DNA of 17,473 bases from Candidatus Eiseniibacteriota bacterium (GTDB taxonomy: Bacteria > JAFGKV01), in NCBI GenBank assembly GCA_025453925.1, contig JALOPK010000028.1:1-17473 (forward strand), given 5' to 3'. The notes beneath the pieces were generated by a model that made no database searches, was not told where the DNA came from, and saw nothing but the letters and a program-made list of their open reading frames with translations. Each line of letters opens with the position of its first letter. Positions within the stretch are counted from its first letter, which is position 1. The position numbers and the translations under genes were made by a program. Of the stretch, positions 1 to 8,446 are shown one piece after another.

Positions 1-939
1 CACAACCTTGACGTCATGCAATCACTCGATGAAGCGGAAGCATTGATTGAGAAGCGGGCCAGCCTGTATCGCGGAGGCGCGGGAATTCGGTGGGCCGTGA
101 CCCTTAGGTCGCACTCTGACAGTGCTATCGGCTCAGTTGGATTCTACAATCTGCAGCCCGCGAGCCGGTCGGCGGAGATCGGCTATGATCTTCATCCCGA
201 CTACTGGAATCGTGGAATCGCGACGGAGGCGGTGGGCGCAGCGATCGACCACGGCTATAGCCGGAGGTTCTTCTTTCCACTGAACCGGATCGAAGCGCTG
301 ACCTACCGGGAACACCGCGCGTCCATTCGCGTGCTCGAGAAACTGGGATTCACCGACGAAGGAACCCGTCGGGAGTGCGGGTTCTGGAAGGGCGTCTACC
401 ACGATCTTCGCTGCTTCTCTTTGCTTCGCCGTGACTGGGAGGCTTTGAAGGTCGGGGAGTCTGGGGCGGAGTTGCGCCAGGCGCCTGCATGTGGCGATCC
501 CCTCACCGGGTACCTGCGCGCCAAGGTGATCTGCGTGTTCCGCAACGGGGGCAGGATTCTCGCGGTCGAGGGTTACGACCCCGCCAAGAAGGAGCGGTTC
601 TACTGCCCTCCGGGCGGCCGCATCGAATTCGGCGAACGGAGTGAGGATGCCGTGCGGCGGGAGATACGGGAAGAGCTCGGCACAGAACTTCGTTATCCAA
701 GGCTGCTGGGCATCCTGGAGAATCTCTTCACCTTTGACGGCCGGCGAGGCCACGAAGTAGTGTTTGTATACGACGCAGACCTGGCGGATCGCTCGCTCTA
801 CGACCGCGACTACCTCGATGGGCGCGAGAGCAATGGCGAGCCGTTCACTGCAGTCTGGCTCGACATGGACTCGCGTAGCGCGGCTGCCCTCCCGGTCTAC
901 CCTGACGGCCTGGAATGCCTTCTGCGCACGGCACGATGA
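1..939 (+). CDS. GNAT acetyltransferase-Nudix hydrolase fusion (5' end outside window)
   Basis: Two-domain enzyme. Residues below count from the Met at 16, but the frame stays open to base 1 and the usual first ~40 residues of a RimJ/RimL-type GNAT are missing, so the true start is probably upstream. The GNAT part (about 1-140) has the acetyl-CoA loop NRGIATEA at 65-72 and the typical late segment ASIRVLEKLGF at 102-112. The Nudix part (about 165-307) has a near-canonical Nudix box from G201 to T223 (G-x5-E-x7-REIREELG); the last position is Thr rather than an aliphatic residue. From family knowledge, GNAT domains acetylate amines or protein N-termini and Nudix domains cleave nucleoside diphosphates linked to X; the substrates here are unknown. 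The gene ends 24 bases before an ADP-ribosylglycohydrolase on the same strand, which makes ADP-ribose or a related nucleotide a reasonable guess. Domain calls are firm; the substrate is inference. Confidence 0.88.
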   Translation, partial: HNLDVMQSLDEAEALIEKRASLYRGGAGIRWAVTLRSHSDSAIGSVGFYNLQPASRSAEIGYDLHPDYWNRGIATEAVGAAIDHGYSRRFFFPLNRIEALTYREHRASIRVLEKLGFTDEGTRRECGFWKGVYHDLRCFSLLRRDWEALKVGESGAELRQAPACGDPLTGYLRAKVICVFRNGGRILAVEGYDPAKKERFYCPPGGRIEFGERSEDAVRREIREELGTELRYPRLLGILENLFTFDGRRGHEVVFVYDADLADRSLYDRDYLDGRESNGEPFTAVWLDMDSRSAAALPVYPDGLECLLRTAR

Positions 940-963
940 GCAGTCCGATGGGGGGATTCTCCC

Positions 964-1896
964 GTGCGGGTGAGTGAGAATGACCGGTTCCGGGGGTGCC
1001 TCCTGGGCCTGGCGGTGGGCGATGCCGTGGGCACCACCGGGGAGTTTCAGCCGCGCGGCGGCTTCCCGCCGCTCACGGACATGGTCGGAGGAGGTCCACA
1101 TGCCCTCAATCCCGGCGAATGGACCGATGACACTTCCATGGCGCTCTGCCTGGCGACCAGTCTCGCCGATCGGGGGCGATACGATCCGGCGGACCAGATG
1201 GACCGCTACTGGCGCTGGTACCGTGAGGGCTACCTGAGCAGCACTGGACGGTGTTTCGACATCGGGAACACCACCGGAGCCTCCCTTCGGCGCTACGCGA
1301 AGAGCGGCGACCCGTACTCCGGTTCGGCCGACCCGAAGGCCGCGGGAAACGGCTCGATCATGCGGCTGGCGCCTGTGCCGATGTTCTTCTTTCCCGATCT
1401 CGAAGCCGTCGAACAGCACTCAGGAGACAGCTCACGCACGACCCATGCCGCTCCGGAGTGCATCGACGCCTGTCGGTTCCTGGGCCGTGTCATCTGCCGT
1501 GCACTCCTCGGAACGACAAAGGAAGATGTCCTGCTGGGCGACCGTCGCGACTTCGCCGGATCACCTCGGATCGTTGAGATCGCCCGCGGGGAATACCTGG
1601 AGAAGAATGAGTGCCAGATCAGTGGGGACGGGTACGTGGCACACAGTCTCGAGGCCGCGCTGTGGTGTTTTCACCACGCGACCACCTTCGGAGAGGCGAT
1701 CCTCGCCGCGGCCAACCTCGGGGAAGACGCAGACACCACCGCGGCCGTATGCGGGCAGGTCGCCGGGGCGTTCTACGGGGTCAGGGAGATTCCGCGTCGC
1801 TGGACCGAACAGCTAGTACTCGGGCGAGAGATCGCGGAGCTTGCCGATCGCCTGCATTACCTGCAGCAGACAAGGGAGGCCGTCGCGCCTCGATGA
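964..1896 (+). CDS. ADP-ribosylglycohydrolase (DraG/ARH family)
   Basis: A 310-residue protein matching the ADP-ribosylglycohydrolase fold, which removes ADP-ribose from proteins or small molecules using a di-magnesium centre. Visible signatures are GCLLGLAVGDAVG at 11-23, the metal-binding WTDDT at 53-57, GNGSIMRLAP at 128-137, a TTH motif at 159-161, and GEDADTTAAVCGQVAGAFYG at 253-272, whose D255/D257/T258 are the second metal-ligand group. All expected acidic residues are present, so it is probably active. GTG at 964 is chosen because it follows a G-rich stretch at 950-955; a second GTG at 970 is possible. It follows the GNAT-Nudix gene after a short gap and is probably co-transcribed. 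A hydrolase releasing ADP-ribose beside a Nudix domain that could cleave it is a sensible pair, though this is inference. The cytoplasm is expected because no signal peptide is seen. Confidence 0.92.
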   Translation: MRVSENDRFRGCLLGLAVGDAVGTTGEFQPRGGFPPLTDMVGGGPHALNPGEWTDDTSMALCLATSLADRGRYDPADQMDRYWRWYREGYLSSTGRCFDIGNTTGASLRRYAKSGDPYSGSADPKAAGNGSIMRLAPVPMFFFPDLEAVEQHSGDSSRTTHAAPECIDACRFLGRVICRALLGTTKEDVLLGDRRDFAGSPRIVEIARGEYLEKNECQISGDGYVAHSLEAALWCFHHATTFGEAILAAANLGEDADTTAAVCGQVAGAFYGVREIPRRWTEQLVLGREIAELADRLHYLQQTREAVAPR

Positions 1897-2144
1897 AGTC
1901 ACGGAGGAGGCGTGCCGATGCAGGTCCCGCCTGCTCCGGTCGCGGCGGACATGCCCCCGAATCTTCCAGGACCCACGCCGGAGCGCTGCCCCGCTGGGCT
2001 CACCCTGCCACAGAGTGGCGGTGCCGCGTGAGTCTTGCGCACGGCGTTCCCGTGATGCACCTTCCATATGTCTCTCGGATTGCCGCGCGTGATGCGTGGT
2101 AGTAGTTGTCTCAATCTCTTAGCGTCCCGAAAGGGGGTTCGCAG

Positions 2145-3650
2145 ATGAGAGTCTGGCTCGCCGCAAGCTTGGTTGGTGTGCTCCTGGTGGTGAGCGCCGG
2201 CGCTCGGATTCTGCCAGGCGACCCTGTCGGAGGTGTCAACCTGACGCGCGACAGCTACGGGGATCACAACAACGGCAATGTTGTGTTCACCGTAAGTGAC
2301 ATCGGCGTTCAGGCGTACATGGACTTTCCGGACAATGGTGTCGGCTCGGGATTCAGGTACCCGGCCGGAGGCGCTTCGCTCCTCTTCGAGGGTGCCTTCG
2401 TCGCGGGGATCGGGCCGGCCCAGGTTTCAGACGCCATGCGGAATACCGGCGGTGGACAGGACCGGGATTTCGTGGTTTCGGGTGGTGGCGATCTTGTCAT
2501 TTCGACCCCCGGCGCCCAGGCCGAACAGCAAGGCTACGCGATGTACAATGACGGCGCGGCCGCGGACCCGATTTCCATCCAGGTGGAGCAGCATTCCTAC
2601 AGCTGGTCGGCTGATCCCAACGATGATTTCGTCATAGTCCGCTACGTCATCACTAATACGGGTGAAGGCGCCATCAATGGCCTCTACGCCGGCATCTACC
2701 TTGATTGGGATGTGACCTCCAGTGACAACAGCAACTACGACGCCGCGAATGCGGTTGGCTACCAGTATGGCAGCGGCTCGGACTACGCAGGTATTGCCAG
2801 CCTGAGTCACTTTCCCCCCGCTACCTTCCGCTCCATCGACAACGCAACCGAGGCCTACCCGCCCAACCCCACTGAAGCCGCGAAATGGGGCTGGTTGACG
2901 TCTGGTTTCGCGACAACATCGCATTCGGGTGGGGACATCTCCATGCTCATGGCGAATGGCCCGTTCACGATCGCTTCGGGCGAGGACGTCGTCGTGGGGT
3001 TTGCCCTGCTCGGCGGGGATAACCTGGCAGACCTCCAGGCCAACACCATGGCCGCCCGGGCCGTGTGGATGACGGTTCCGGTCGAGCTGGTGTCATTCAG
3101 CGCCGGGTGCGTGGATGGACATGTCGCGCTGCAGTGGGTGACCGCGAGCGAAAGCGAGACATACGGGTTCAACCTGTACCGGTCCGCGGGCCTTGATGAT
3201 GCGCGAACCCGCGTGAACGAGAGCATCATCCCGGGCGCCGGAACCTCCAGTGTGCCAAAGAACTACTCGTTTGTCGATCTGAGTGATTTGGCCGGCGGTG
3301 CCTACCGCTATTGGCTGGAAGAGGTCTCACTTTCCGGTGCGACCGAGCTCTTCGGACCGGCAGGTATCGAGATCGGCGGCGTGCCGAGTTCGGCGGTGCT
3401 CTATGAACCGACGCCGAATCCGATCACAGAAGGTGCACTCATTCGCTATCTGCTGACGGAGCGTACCGAGGCGCGCCTCGCGCTCTATGATCTTTCGGGC
3501 AAGATGGTACACGTGTTTGCGGATGGCGTTCATGCCGCCGGCGAGCATCAGTTGAGCTGGAATGCCGCCGACATTCCTCACGGAGTGTATCTCTGCAAGC
3601 TGGTCACGCCGAAGGAGAGCGTTTCGCATACCGTCATTCTGCTCCCATAG
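2145..3650 (+). CDS. Secreted protein with fibronectin-like domain and C-terminal sorting-type tail
   Basis: A 501-residue exported protein. The ATG at 2145 is preferred over the upstream TTG (2106) because GGGGG at 2133-2137 sits at ribosome-binding distance and translation then begins directly with a signal peptide (MRVWLAASLVGVLLVVSAGA). Residues ~22-310 form a beta-rich region with no recognised catalytic motif; it includes DDFVIVRYVITNTG, a pattern seen in secreted FCB-group proteins. Residues ~311-410 resemble the fibronectin/Ig-like module (VPVELVSFSA...YGFNLYRS) that often precedes sorting tails. Residues ~414-501 are a FlgD-like / Por-secretion-tail module with TPNP, LALYDLSGKMVHVF and GVYLCKLV. 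It ends in VILLP rather than the basic ending common in Bacteroidetes type IX substrates. It is probably surface-exposed or released; the function is unknown. It stands alone and is followed by a strong hairpin. Confidence 0.85.
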   Translation: MRVWLAASLVGVLLVVSAGARILPGDPVGGVNLTRDSYGDHNNGNVVFTVSDIGVQAYMDFPDNGVGSGFRYPAGGASLLFEGAFVAGIGPAQVSDAMRNTGGGQDRDFVVSGGGDLVISTPGAQAEQQGYAMYNDGAAADPISIQVEQHSYSWSADPNDDFVIVRYVITNTGEGAINGLYAGIYLDWDVTSSDNSNYDAANAVGYQYGSGSDYAGIASLSHFPPATFRSIDNATEAYPPNPTEAAKWGWLTSGFATTSHSGGDISMLMANGPFTIASGEDVVVGFALLGGDNLADLQANTMAARAVWMTVPVELVSFSAGCVDGHVALQWVTASESETYGFNLYRSAGLDDARTRVNESIIPGAGTSSVPKNYSFVDLSDLAGGAYRYWLEEVSLSGATELFGPAGIEIGGVPSSAVLYEPTPNPITEGALIRYLLTERTEARLALYDLSGKMVHVFADGVHAAGEHQLSWNAADIPHGVYLCKLVTPKESVSHTVILLP

Positions 3651-3665
3651 CTCGTCTCACCTGAT

Positions 3666-3696
3666 CCGCAGGGGGCCGCGCCGCGGCCCCCTGCGG
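3666..3696 (+). terminator. Strong GC-rich hairpin, probable terminator
   Basis: Perfect 15-base arms (3666-3680 and 3682-3696, CCGCAGGGGGCCGCG and its complement) around one central base, starting 15 bases after the stop at 3650. In practice a few inner pairs would open to form the loop. The following GTCTTCCC is only mildly T-rich, so termination could need help. Position and stem strength support a terminator for the secreted-protein gene. Confidence 0.7.
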
Positions 3697-4010
3697 GTCT
3701 TCCCGTTCGAGGGTTCTCCCCCGGTTCCATTCGCTCCCGTTGCCCTGCCATGTTCTCAGACAGCGGTGCATCAGGCGATCGATGGAATCGGCGTGCTGCC
3801 TCTCCAGACGCCGTCTTGACCCTGAGAGGGCGATCGTCCCGATCGATATCGGCGACTCCTGATGAGGGGAAACGCCATGCCCGGTCAGCAGCCCAGGCAC
3901 TGCGACCAGGCGGCGCCTGCAGGTGGAGTCCCTCGCCGCGGCGGGTGTGGGAAGGCGGCGGCCGGGAACAGCCGTGCCCATGCAGGCTGAATTGACGTGG
4001 CCGCTCGGGC
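3697..4010. other. Intergenic stretch without a recognisable gene
   Basis: Between the terminator hairpin and the promoter of the lipoprotein gene. Reading frames exist on both strands, but none has a convincing start, ribosome-binding site or familiar protein pattern. A few short palindromic GATCGAT-type patches occur around 3777-3855; I could not assign them a role. Confidence 0.5.
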
Positions 4011-4039
4011 TTGATCCGCCGCGGCTGCGCCGTCATACT
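4011..4039 (+). promoter_or_regulatory. Candidate sigma-70-like promoter for the LEA14-like lipoprotein gene
   Basis: TTGATC (4011-4016) and CATACT (4034-4039) are separated by exactly 17 bases. Each matches four of six positions of the -35 and -10 consensus. Transcription would start near 4046, giving a leader of about 50 bases before the ATG at 4098. This is a pattern match only. Confidence 0.4.
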
Positions 4040-4097
4040 GCCCCGTGACACGGCCTGACCGTGCCGCGCGTCCCCTCGATCGCATCAAGGAGTTCCC

Positions 4098-4955
4098 ATG
4101 CGACTGACCAAAGGGTTGCTTCCCCTCGCTCTCATGGTACTCATCGCACACGGGTGTTCGACCGTGAGAGAGCTTGCACGGGCGCAGAGGCCCACCGTTA
4201 CCGTCGCTCAAGCCCGTATCGCAGGGCTGACATTCGAGACCATCGATCTCGTCATGGACCTGAAAGTTGCCAACCCCAATCCCTTCTCACTCCCCCTTGC
4301 CGGCCTGGACTACGACCTTTCCCTCGATGGCCGGTCAGTGCTGAACGGCAACCAGCCGCAATCCGTCAGCGTTCCCGGGGGCGGCCACCGTGTCGTCACC
4401 CTCCCGCTCTCACTTCGATTCAGGGAACTCTATGCCTCCGTCAGCTCGCTGGGCGGCCGCGATGAGGCCCCCTACGGCGTGTCCTGCGGACTGAGTTTCG
4501 ACTTGCCCGTGGCCGGGCGCACGAGGATTCCCGTCCGGCACACCGGCAGCCTCCCCTTGGTGAAGCTGCCCCGGGTGGCGTTGAACGGCCTCCGCGTCAA
4601 GGATCTCTCTTTGATGGGCGCTACTGTGGAAATCGTGCTGGGCGTGGACAATCCGAATGCATTCGACCTCGCCCTGAAGCGCGTCGACTATGCCCTCGAC
4701 ATCAACGGTGCATCGTGGGCGACGGGGCGCACGCAACGGACCGATTCCGTCGCGCGGAAGCAGCGGGGCGAGCTGCGGATCCCGGTGACACTGGACTTCC
4801 TGCGAATCGGGTCGGGGATCTACGATATCGTGAGCGGCTCGTCTCAGGTGTCGTACAAGCTTTCCGGATCATTGGACGTGGGCACATCGCTGCCGCTACT
4901 CCGGCAGGCCATCGTTCCCATCAGCGGCACCGGCAGCATCCGTCTGTCCCGATGA
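4098..4955 (+). CDS. LEA14/WHy-domain lipoprotein, two tandem domains
   Basis: A 285-residue protein with a strong ribosome-binding site (AAGGAG, 4087-4092) five bases before the ATG. The N-terminus is a lipoprotein signal: a hydrophobic stretch then LIAHGC with the lipidated Cys at residue 20. The -3 position is Ala rather than the more usual Leu, but the overall signal fits. Two copies of the water-stress/late-embryogenesis (WHy/LEA14) fold follow, at about 35-150 and 152-285. Each carries the diagnostic NPN motif (ANPNPFSLPL at 58-67, DNPNAFDLAL in the second) followed by a strand like LDYDLSLDG / VDYALDING. From family knowledge these are small Ig-like domains, often periplasmic or membrane-anchored, linked to desiccation or stress tolerance; no enzymatic role is known. 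The gene is monocistronic with its own putative promoter and is convergent with the beta-helix gene downstream. Confidence 0.9.
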   Translation: MRLTKGLLPLALMVLIAHGCSTVRELARAQRPTVTVAQARIAGLTFETIDLVMDLKVANPNPFSLPLAGLDYDLSLDGRSVLNGNQPQSVSVPGGGHRVVTLPLSLRFRELYASVSSLGGRDEAPYGVSCGLSFDLPVAGRTRIPVRHTGSLPLVKLPRVALNGLRVKDLSLMGATVEIVLGVDNPNAFDLALKRVDYALDINGASWATGRTQRTDSVARKQRGELRIPVTLDFLRIGSGIYDIVSGSSQVSYKLSGSLDVGTSLPLLRQAIVPISGTGSIRLSR

Positions 4956-4988
4956 GTGCGCCGCGCAGCCGCGGCAAAGGTGCGCGGC

Positions 4989-5022
4989 GGAGGGACGGAG
5001 GCGTAATGCCATCCGTCCCTCC
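4989..5022. terminator. Hairpin between convergent genes, probable bidirectional terminator
   Basis: GGAGGGACGGA (4989-4999) pairs with TCCGTCCCTCC (5012-5022). Inside, GGC and GCC can pair around a GTAAT loop. It lies in the 84-base gap between two genes that end toward each other (stops at 4955 and 5040). No long T-run follows on either strand, so this rests on position and stem strength. Confidence 0.55.
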
Positions 5023-5039
5023 CGACCGGGGGTTTCCGC

Positions 5040-6716
5040 TCAGTCTGTGAACACCACCGGTTGCGCGACCCGGACACCATCCGCCGCCAGCACGCAGACA
5101 TAGAGTCCCCGCGAAACGGCGACGCCGCAATCATCCTTCCCGTCCCACGAGAACAGGTGCGCCCGCTCGCCCGGCAGGGCGCCCGAATGGAGCGTGCGAA
5201 TGGACCGGCCGGTGATGTCGTACAGGCGCACGGTGCCGTGCGCATCGGACGGGAGATCCAGCCGGATTGCGACTGATTCGCTGAAGGGGTTCGGCGCGCA
5301 GCGTATCCGGATATCGTTGGCCAGTGGTGGCTGCTCCACGCCCAGAGACGTCTCGCAGTCCGCGATGTCCTCGGGCCGGCCCGCGGGAAGCGGGAGCCAG
5401 CAGTTCCACGCTCCCCCATAGGCCCCCATGTCATTCCGTGCGCCCCACAGACCCGCATCGCATCCAAGGCAGGCATCGTTCGAACCCGCATCGGGGTTGC
5501 CCCGGTTGATGCATGGCGAGTTATGGGGGTAGCCGCACTCGCTTGCCATAAGGTGGAAGTCGCCGTTGGCAGGATCACGGAACCGTGGGTTCTGCGCGAA
5601 GATGTTGCCCACGCCGAGAATCGCCTGCGGGGGCTGCACCAGGTTCTTCAGGTCCGAGTACTTCACCGTCGCGCTGTTCACGCCTCCGCCGCCGAAACCG
5701 AGGTCGGCGCCGCCCCAAAGAATGGAGTTCAGAACGGTGGCGGAGGAGTTGTCCCACACATCAACGCCGGTGTTGTTGTCGTAGAGCGTGGAGTTCCACA
5801 CATCGCATGAAGACTGCGTCTCGACAAAGACACCATGGTTCGCGCCCGTCAGGACGCAGCCCTTGACCACGGGGTGGCAGGAGAACATGGCGAGGAGGCC
5901 GAAGTTCACCGCGTCGATCTCGTTGTTGTGCAGAGTGGGGCTACTGGTGTACGTGCAGGCGACCCCTACCGTCACGTCGTAGATGCTGTTGGTCGTGATA
6001 CTCGGGTTCGAGGAGTACTCACACCGGATCCCCTCCTTGCTCTGCTTGCACACGTTCGATCTGATCACGGGGCTCGCGTAGGATGCCAGCACGCCACCTG
6101 TGACATTGTCAACAAAGGTGCAGCCGGTGACGGTCCAGTTCGCCCTGTAGGCGTGAATACCCCAGTCGTTCTCCGCGAAGATGCAGCCGGTCACGTTGCA
6201 GCCCGAGTTCTTGGCGAAGGAAAGGGCTCCCTTGAAGTTCCTGGCTCCTCCGGCATTGTTCGGAAGGTTCAGCACCTCACGTGCATACGAGAACTTGGAG
6301 AACTGCATTGTCGAGGGAGCATTGGCCTTGAAGAAGACCATGCCCCACCTCCCTGCATTCCCGTCGCGCGTGAACTGGATGATGTTGTTCGGCTGACCCA
6401 GCGCCTTGAGTTGCCCCTCAACGATGAGAATGCCCGCGTTGAAGCCGGCATTGGCGTAGTTGAAGTTGTCGCCGACCTTGAACCGGACCACGACTCCCGG
6501 CTGGATCGTGAGGATCGCGCCGGCGGCGATGGTGGCCTTGCCCTGGATCACGTACGGCGAGTTGACGGCGGTCCACACGCCCGCCACGTTGGCGCCGTTG
6601 GGGATGTTCACCAGAGCATGCACGCCGGGCGCCGTTGCGAGGGCTGCGATCAGCGGAAGCCAGGATGCTCTTCTGACTGCGTGTCGTCTGTGGAGTCCAT
6701 GTCGTGATGGGCGCAT
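5040..6716 (-). CDS. Secreted right-handed parallel beta-helix protein with C-terminal sorting-type tail
   Basis: A 558-residue exported protein. The ATG at 6716 has an excellent ribosome-binding site (AAGGAGG, eight bases upstream). Residues ~1-35 are a signal peptide with an arginine-rich n-region (MRPSRHGLHRRHAVRRASW) and a likely cut after VHA. Residues ~60-400 show the irregular ~22-residue turns of a right-handed beta-helix, rich in Asn, Gly and Val (NNAGGARNFKGAL, NDWGIHAYRANWTVTGCTF, NSIYDVTVGVACTYTSS), as in NosD/pectate-lyase-like folds. A segment with two CxxC-like cysteines and DMGAYGG, typical of such proteins in FCB-type genomes, follows near 430. The last ~85 residues are a FlgD-like / Por-secretion tail (APNPF, VRLYDITGRSIRTL, GLYVCVLA). 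No catalytic residues can be assigned. The role could be polysaccharide binding or cleavage, or surface structure. The tail resembles that of the protein at 2145-3650, so both may use one export or anchoring route. Confidence 0.88.
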   Translation of the reverse strand: MRPSRHGLHRRHAVRRASWLPLIAALATAPGVHALVNIPNGANVAGVWTAVNSPYVIQGKATIAAGAILTIQPGVVVRFKVGDNFNYANAGFNAGILIVEGQLKALGQPNNIIQFTRDGNAGRWGMVFFKANAPSTMQFSKFSYAREVLNLPNNAGGARNFKGALSFAKNSGCNVTGCIFAENDWGIHAYRANWTVTGCTFVDNVTGGVLASYASPVIRSNVCKQSKEGIRCEYSSNPSITTNSIYDVTVGVACTYTSSPTLHNNEIDAVNFGLLAMFSCHPVVKGCVLTGANHGVFVETQSSCDVWNSTLYDNNTGVDVWDNSSATVLNSILWGGADLGFGGGGVNSATVKYSDLKNLVQPPQAILGVGNIFAQNPRFRDPANGDFHLMASECGYPHNSPCINRGNPDAGSNDACLGCDAGLWGARNDMGAYGGAWNCWLPLPAGRPEDIADCETSLGVEQPPLANDIRIRCAPNPFSESVAIRLDLPSDAHGTVRLYDITGRSIRTLHSGALPGERAHLFSWDGKDDCGVAVSRGLYVCVLAADGVRVAQPVVFTD

Positions 6717-7025
<309 letters not shown>

Positions 7026-7200
7026 AGTACTCGCGTTCATACGCATGGTCACGCACCGAGAGCGACGGGGCGACCGGGCAGCGGGTGAGCGAGGAGGGCA
7101 GATATCCGAGATGATATCTCACCGATCGAACAGTCCGCCGGCTGGCGGACTCGGGATGCAACGGCGGTTGAATGCGATCGTGTTTGTGAATCCGAGTACT
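7026..7200 (-). repeat. Dispersed element copy A, MITE-like, bounded by terminal inverted repeats
   Basis: Read on the minus strand, this ~175-base segment is closely similar to 14414-14579 on the plus strand. Identical blocks of 17, 10, 13, 17, 20, 10 and 15 bases occur in the same order. Both copies begin with AGTACTCGGATTCACAA, and similarity stops at both outer ends. The ends of copy A are inverted repeats: AGTACTCG...TTCA at one end, its complement at the other, about 13 of 16 positions matching. A central palindrome AGATATC-N6-GATATCT is shared by both copies. Copy A alone also has an 8-bp stem at 7132-7151 (AGTCCGCC/GGCGGACT, GGCT loop). No coding capacity is apparent. No clean target-site duplication was found. 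Confidence 0.7.
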
Positions 7201-7273
7201 GAGCACGAGCGGGGGTAACGCCGCGGCGCTCGCCGTCTCAAGCTCGAGGCTGCGCGGAGTTCCCCCGCGCCAC

Positions 7274-7915
7274 TCAGCCCGCATCCCTGAGGGTGAAGCG
7301 GTAGGGAAGGGCGATCCAGACCGCTACCGGCTTGTCGCGCTGCTTCGCGGGTGCCAGCAGCGACGCCATTGCCGCGATCCTCACGCAATCGTGGAAGATC
7401 TTCGGCCCACTCATGATCCGCACATCAAGCACTCTGCCGTCGGTGCCCACGAGCAACTTGGCAGACACCGAGCCCTCGACCCCTGCCTTCCTGGCGAGTT
7501 CAGGGTAGTCGGGCGTGACATAGTGAATGAACTCGGGCTTGGAGTCGTAGGGGACGAACTGGTCAAACGCGGGGAGCATGGGCGGCGGTTCGGCGACAGG
7601 CCGGGCCACGGTCTCCGCGTCAAGGATGGTTTCCGCGATGGTCACATCTTCCGGGACCTCGACGTCGTCCTCCGCTTCGATCGGCACCACCGGTCGAGGG
7701 ATCTCCGGTCGCTCCTTAAGCGGCACCGTCAGCTCCGGCGGCAGTTCCAGAGTCTCGATCTTCCGTTCCTCAACAGCCCTGATCCTGATCTTGTACTCCG
7801 GCACCGACACCAGACCGAAGAGATGCACGAGCAGGGCGAGAAGCAGGGCTTTCTTGGCGGCGCCCGCCGCCGCCCGCCGATCTCGAAGCGCCGGGGGCAT
7901 TGCGGTCTTCCACAT
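7274..7915 (-). CDS. TonB-like energy-transducing protein
   Basis: A 213-residue protein with the TonB layout. It has a short cytoplasmic start, one membrane helix (about 22-38, ALLLALLVHLFGLVSV), a periplasmic linker rich in Pro, Glu and Val (about 55-120), and a C-terminal TonB_C domain (about 124-210) with TPDYPELARKAGVEGSV, LLVGTDGRVLDVRIMSG and a final strand PYRFTLR. The ATG at 7915 is chosen because AAGGAG lies seven bases upstream; the frame continues 62 codons further up without a better start. From family knowledge TonB couples the proton-motive force to outer-membrane transporters, and the same domain also occurs in other envelope proteins. The linker is short compared with enterobacterial TonB. 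No exbB, exbD or TonB-dependent receptor is adjacent, so the partners must be encoded elsewhere. Confidence 0.85.
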   Translation of the reverse strand: MWKTAMPPALRDRRAAAGAAKKALLLALLVHLFGLVSVPEYKIRIRAVEERKIETLELPPELTVPLKERPEIPRPVVPIEAEDDVEVPEDVTIAETILDAETVARPVAEPPPMLPAFDQFVPYDSKPEFIHYVTPDYPELARKAGVEGSVSAKLLVGTDGRVLDVRIMSGPKIFHDCVRIAAMASLLAPAKQRDKPVAVWIALPYRFTLRDAG

Positions 7916-8263
7916 CGTCGGTCTCCTTCCAGGGGAGCGTCTTCCGCAGAGCATCGGTCCGTCCGTGCTCAGTTCCACATCTGAAGCGCGGGCGCGACGG
8001 GAAAGGTTCACTGCCCACGAAGGGGCCTGCCGTAGCCTGGACTTCCTATCGACGTACTGCCGCCCCATCTGAGGTAGCAGCCACGGATGGAGGTCCTGCA
8101 ATTGCAGCCAGGCGAAGTCTTCTCCGGCTTGCCGGCTTGTGGATCAGTGTGTTCGAGTGTACTCTTCCCGTGGAGGTTGACCCATTCGCGCGAAGCGGCG
8201 GTAATCCGACGAGCAAGACCGCTCCGACAAGGGTTGTGGCCCGTGTACGAGGTCTTCCGCGCC
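7916..8263. other. Divergent intergenic region
   Basis: Lies between the TonB-like gene (minus strand) and the toxin/antitoxin remnant (plus strand). It should hold promoters for both, but I could not pick out convincing -35/-10 pairs. A plus-strand frame from 8087 runs in phase into the antitoxin remnant up to the TGA at 8273; it resembles no protein I recognise except possibly at its last few residues. Confidence 0.45.
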
Positions 8264-8446
8264 ATGGCGAAATGAGAAAACCGGGCTCTCTCGTACTTCA
8301 TTGATACCGCCGCACTCCGCTACGTGGAAGAGCACGGACTGTTGGATGAGTTCGAGACGCGCGAGATCTCCGAGAACAGGGTGCTGAACAGACGCCTGAG
8401 GCGCGCCCGTGACGACGTCAAAGCCGGGAGAAGACGGTGTGTCTGA
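8264..8446 (+). pseudogene. Antitoxin-like small gene interrupted by an in-frame TGA
   Basis: The frame ending at TGA 8444-8446 reads, over its last 40 codons, as a plausible charged antitoxin tail (EEHGLLDEFETREISENR, then NRRLRRARDDVKAGRR) and overlaps the downstream toxin start by eight bases, the usual antitoxin-toxin arrangement. In the same phase, ATG GCG AAA at 8264 is followed directly by TGA (8273-8275) and then by open sequence ENRALSYFIDTAALRYV. Either a full-length antitoxin was broken by a nonsense mutation at codon 4, or a shorter 40-residue protein starts at GTG 8324. I do not recognise the exact antitoxin family. The assignment rests on position, size and charge. Confidence 0.4.

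Noticed and set aside
133-1419. Long minus-strand open frame (428 codons)
   Set aside because: Antisense shadow of the GNAT-Nudix and ADP-ribosylglycohydrolase genes; no protein pattern or ribosome-binding site.
5835-6707. 290-codon plus-strand frame across the beta-helix gene
   Set aside because: Antisense shadow of a well-supported minus-strand gene with signal peptide and strong ribosome-binding site.
8273-8275. TGA recoding (Gly, Trp or selenocysteine) in the antitoxin frame
   Set aside because: TGA is used as an ordinary stop at several intact genes here, and no selenocysteine-type hairpin was seen after this codon.
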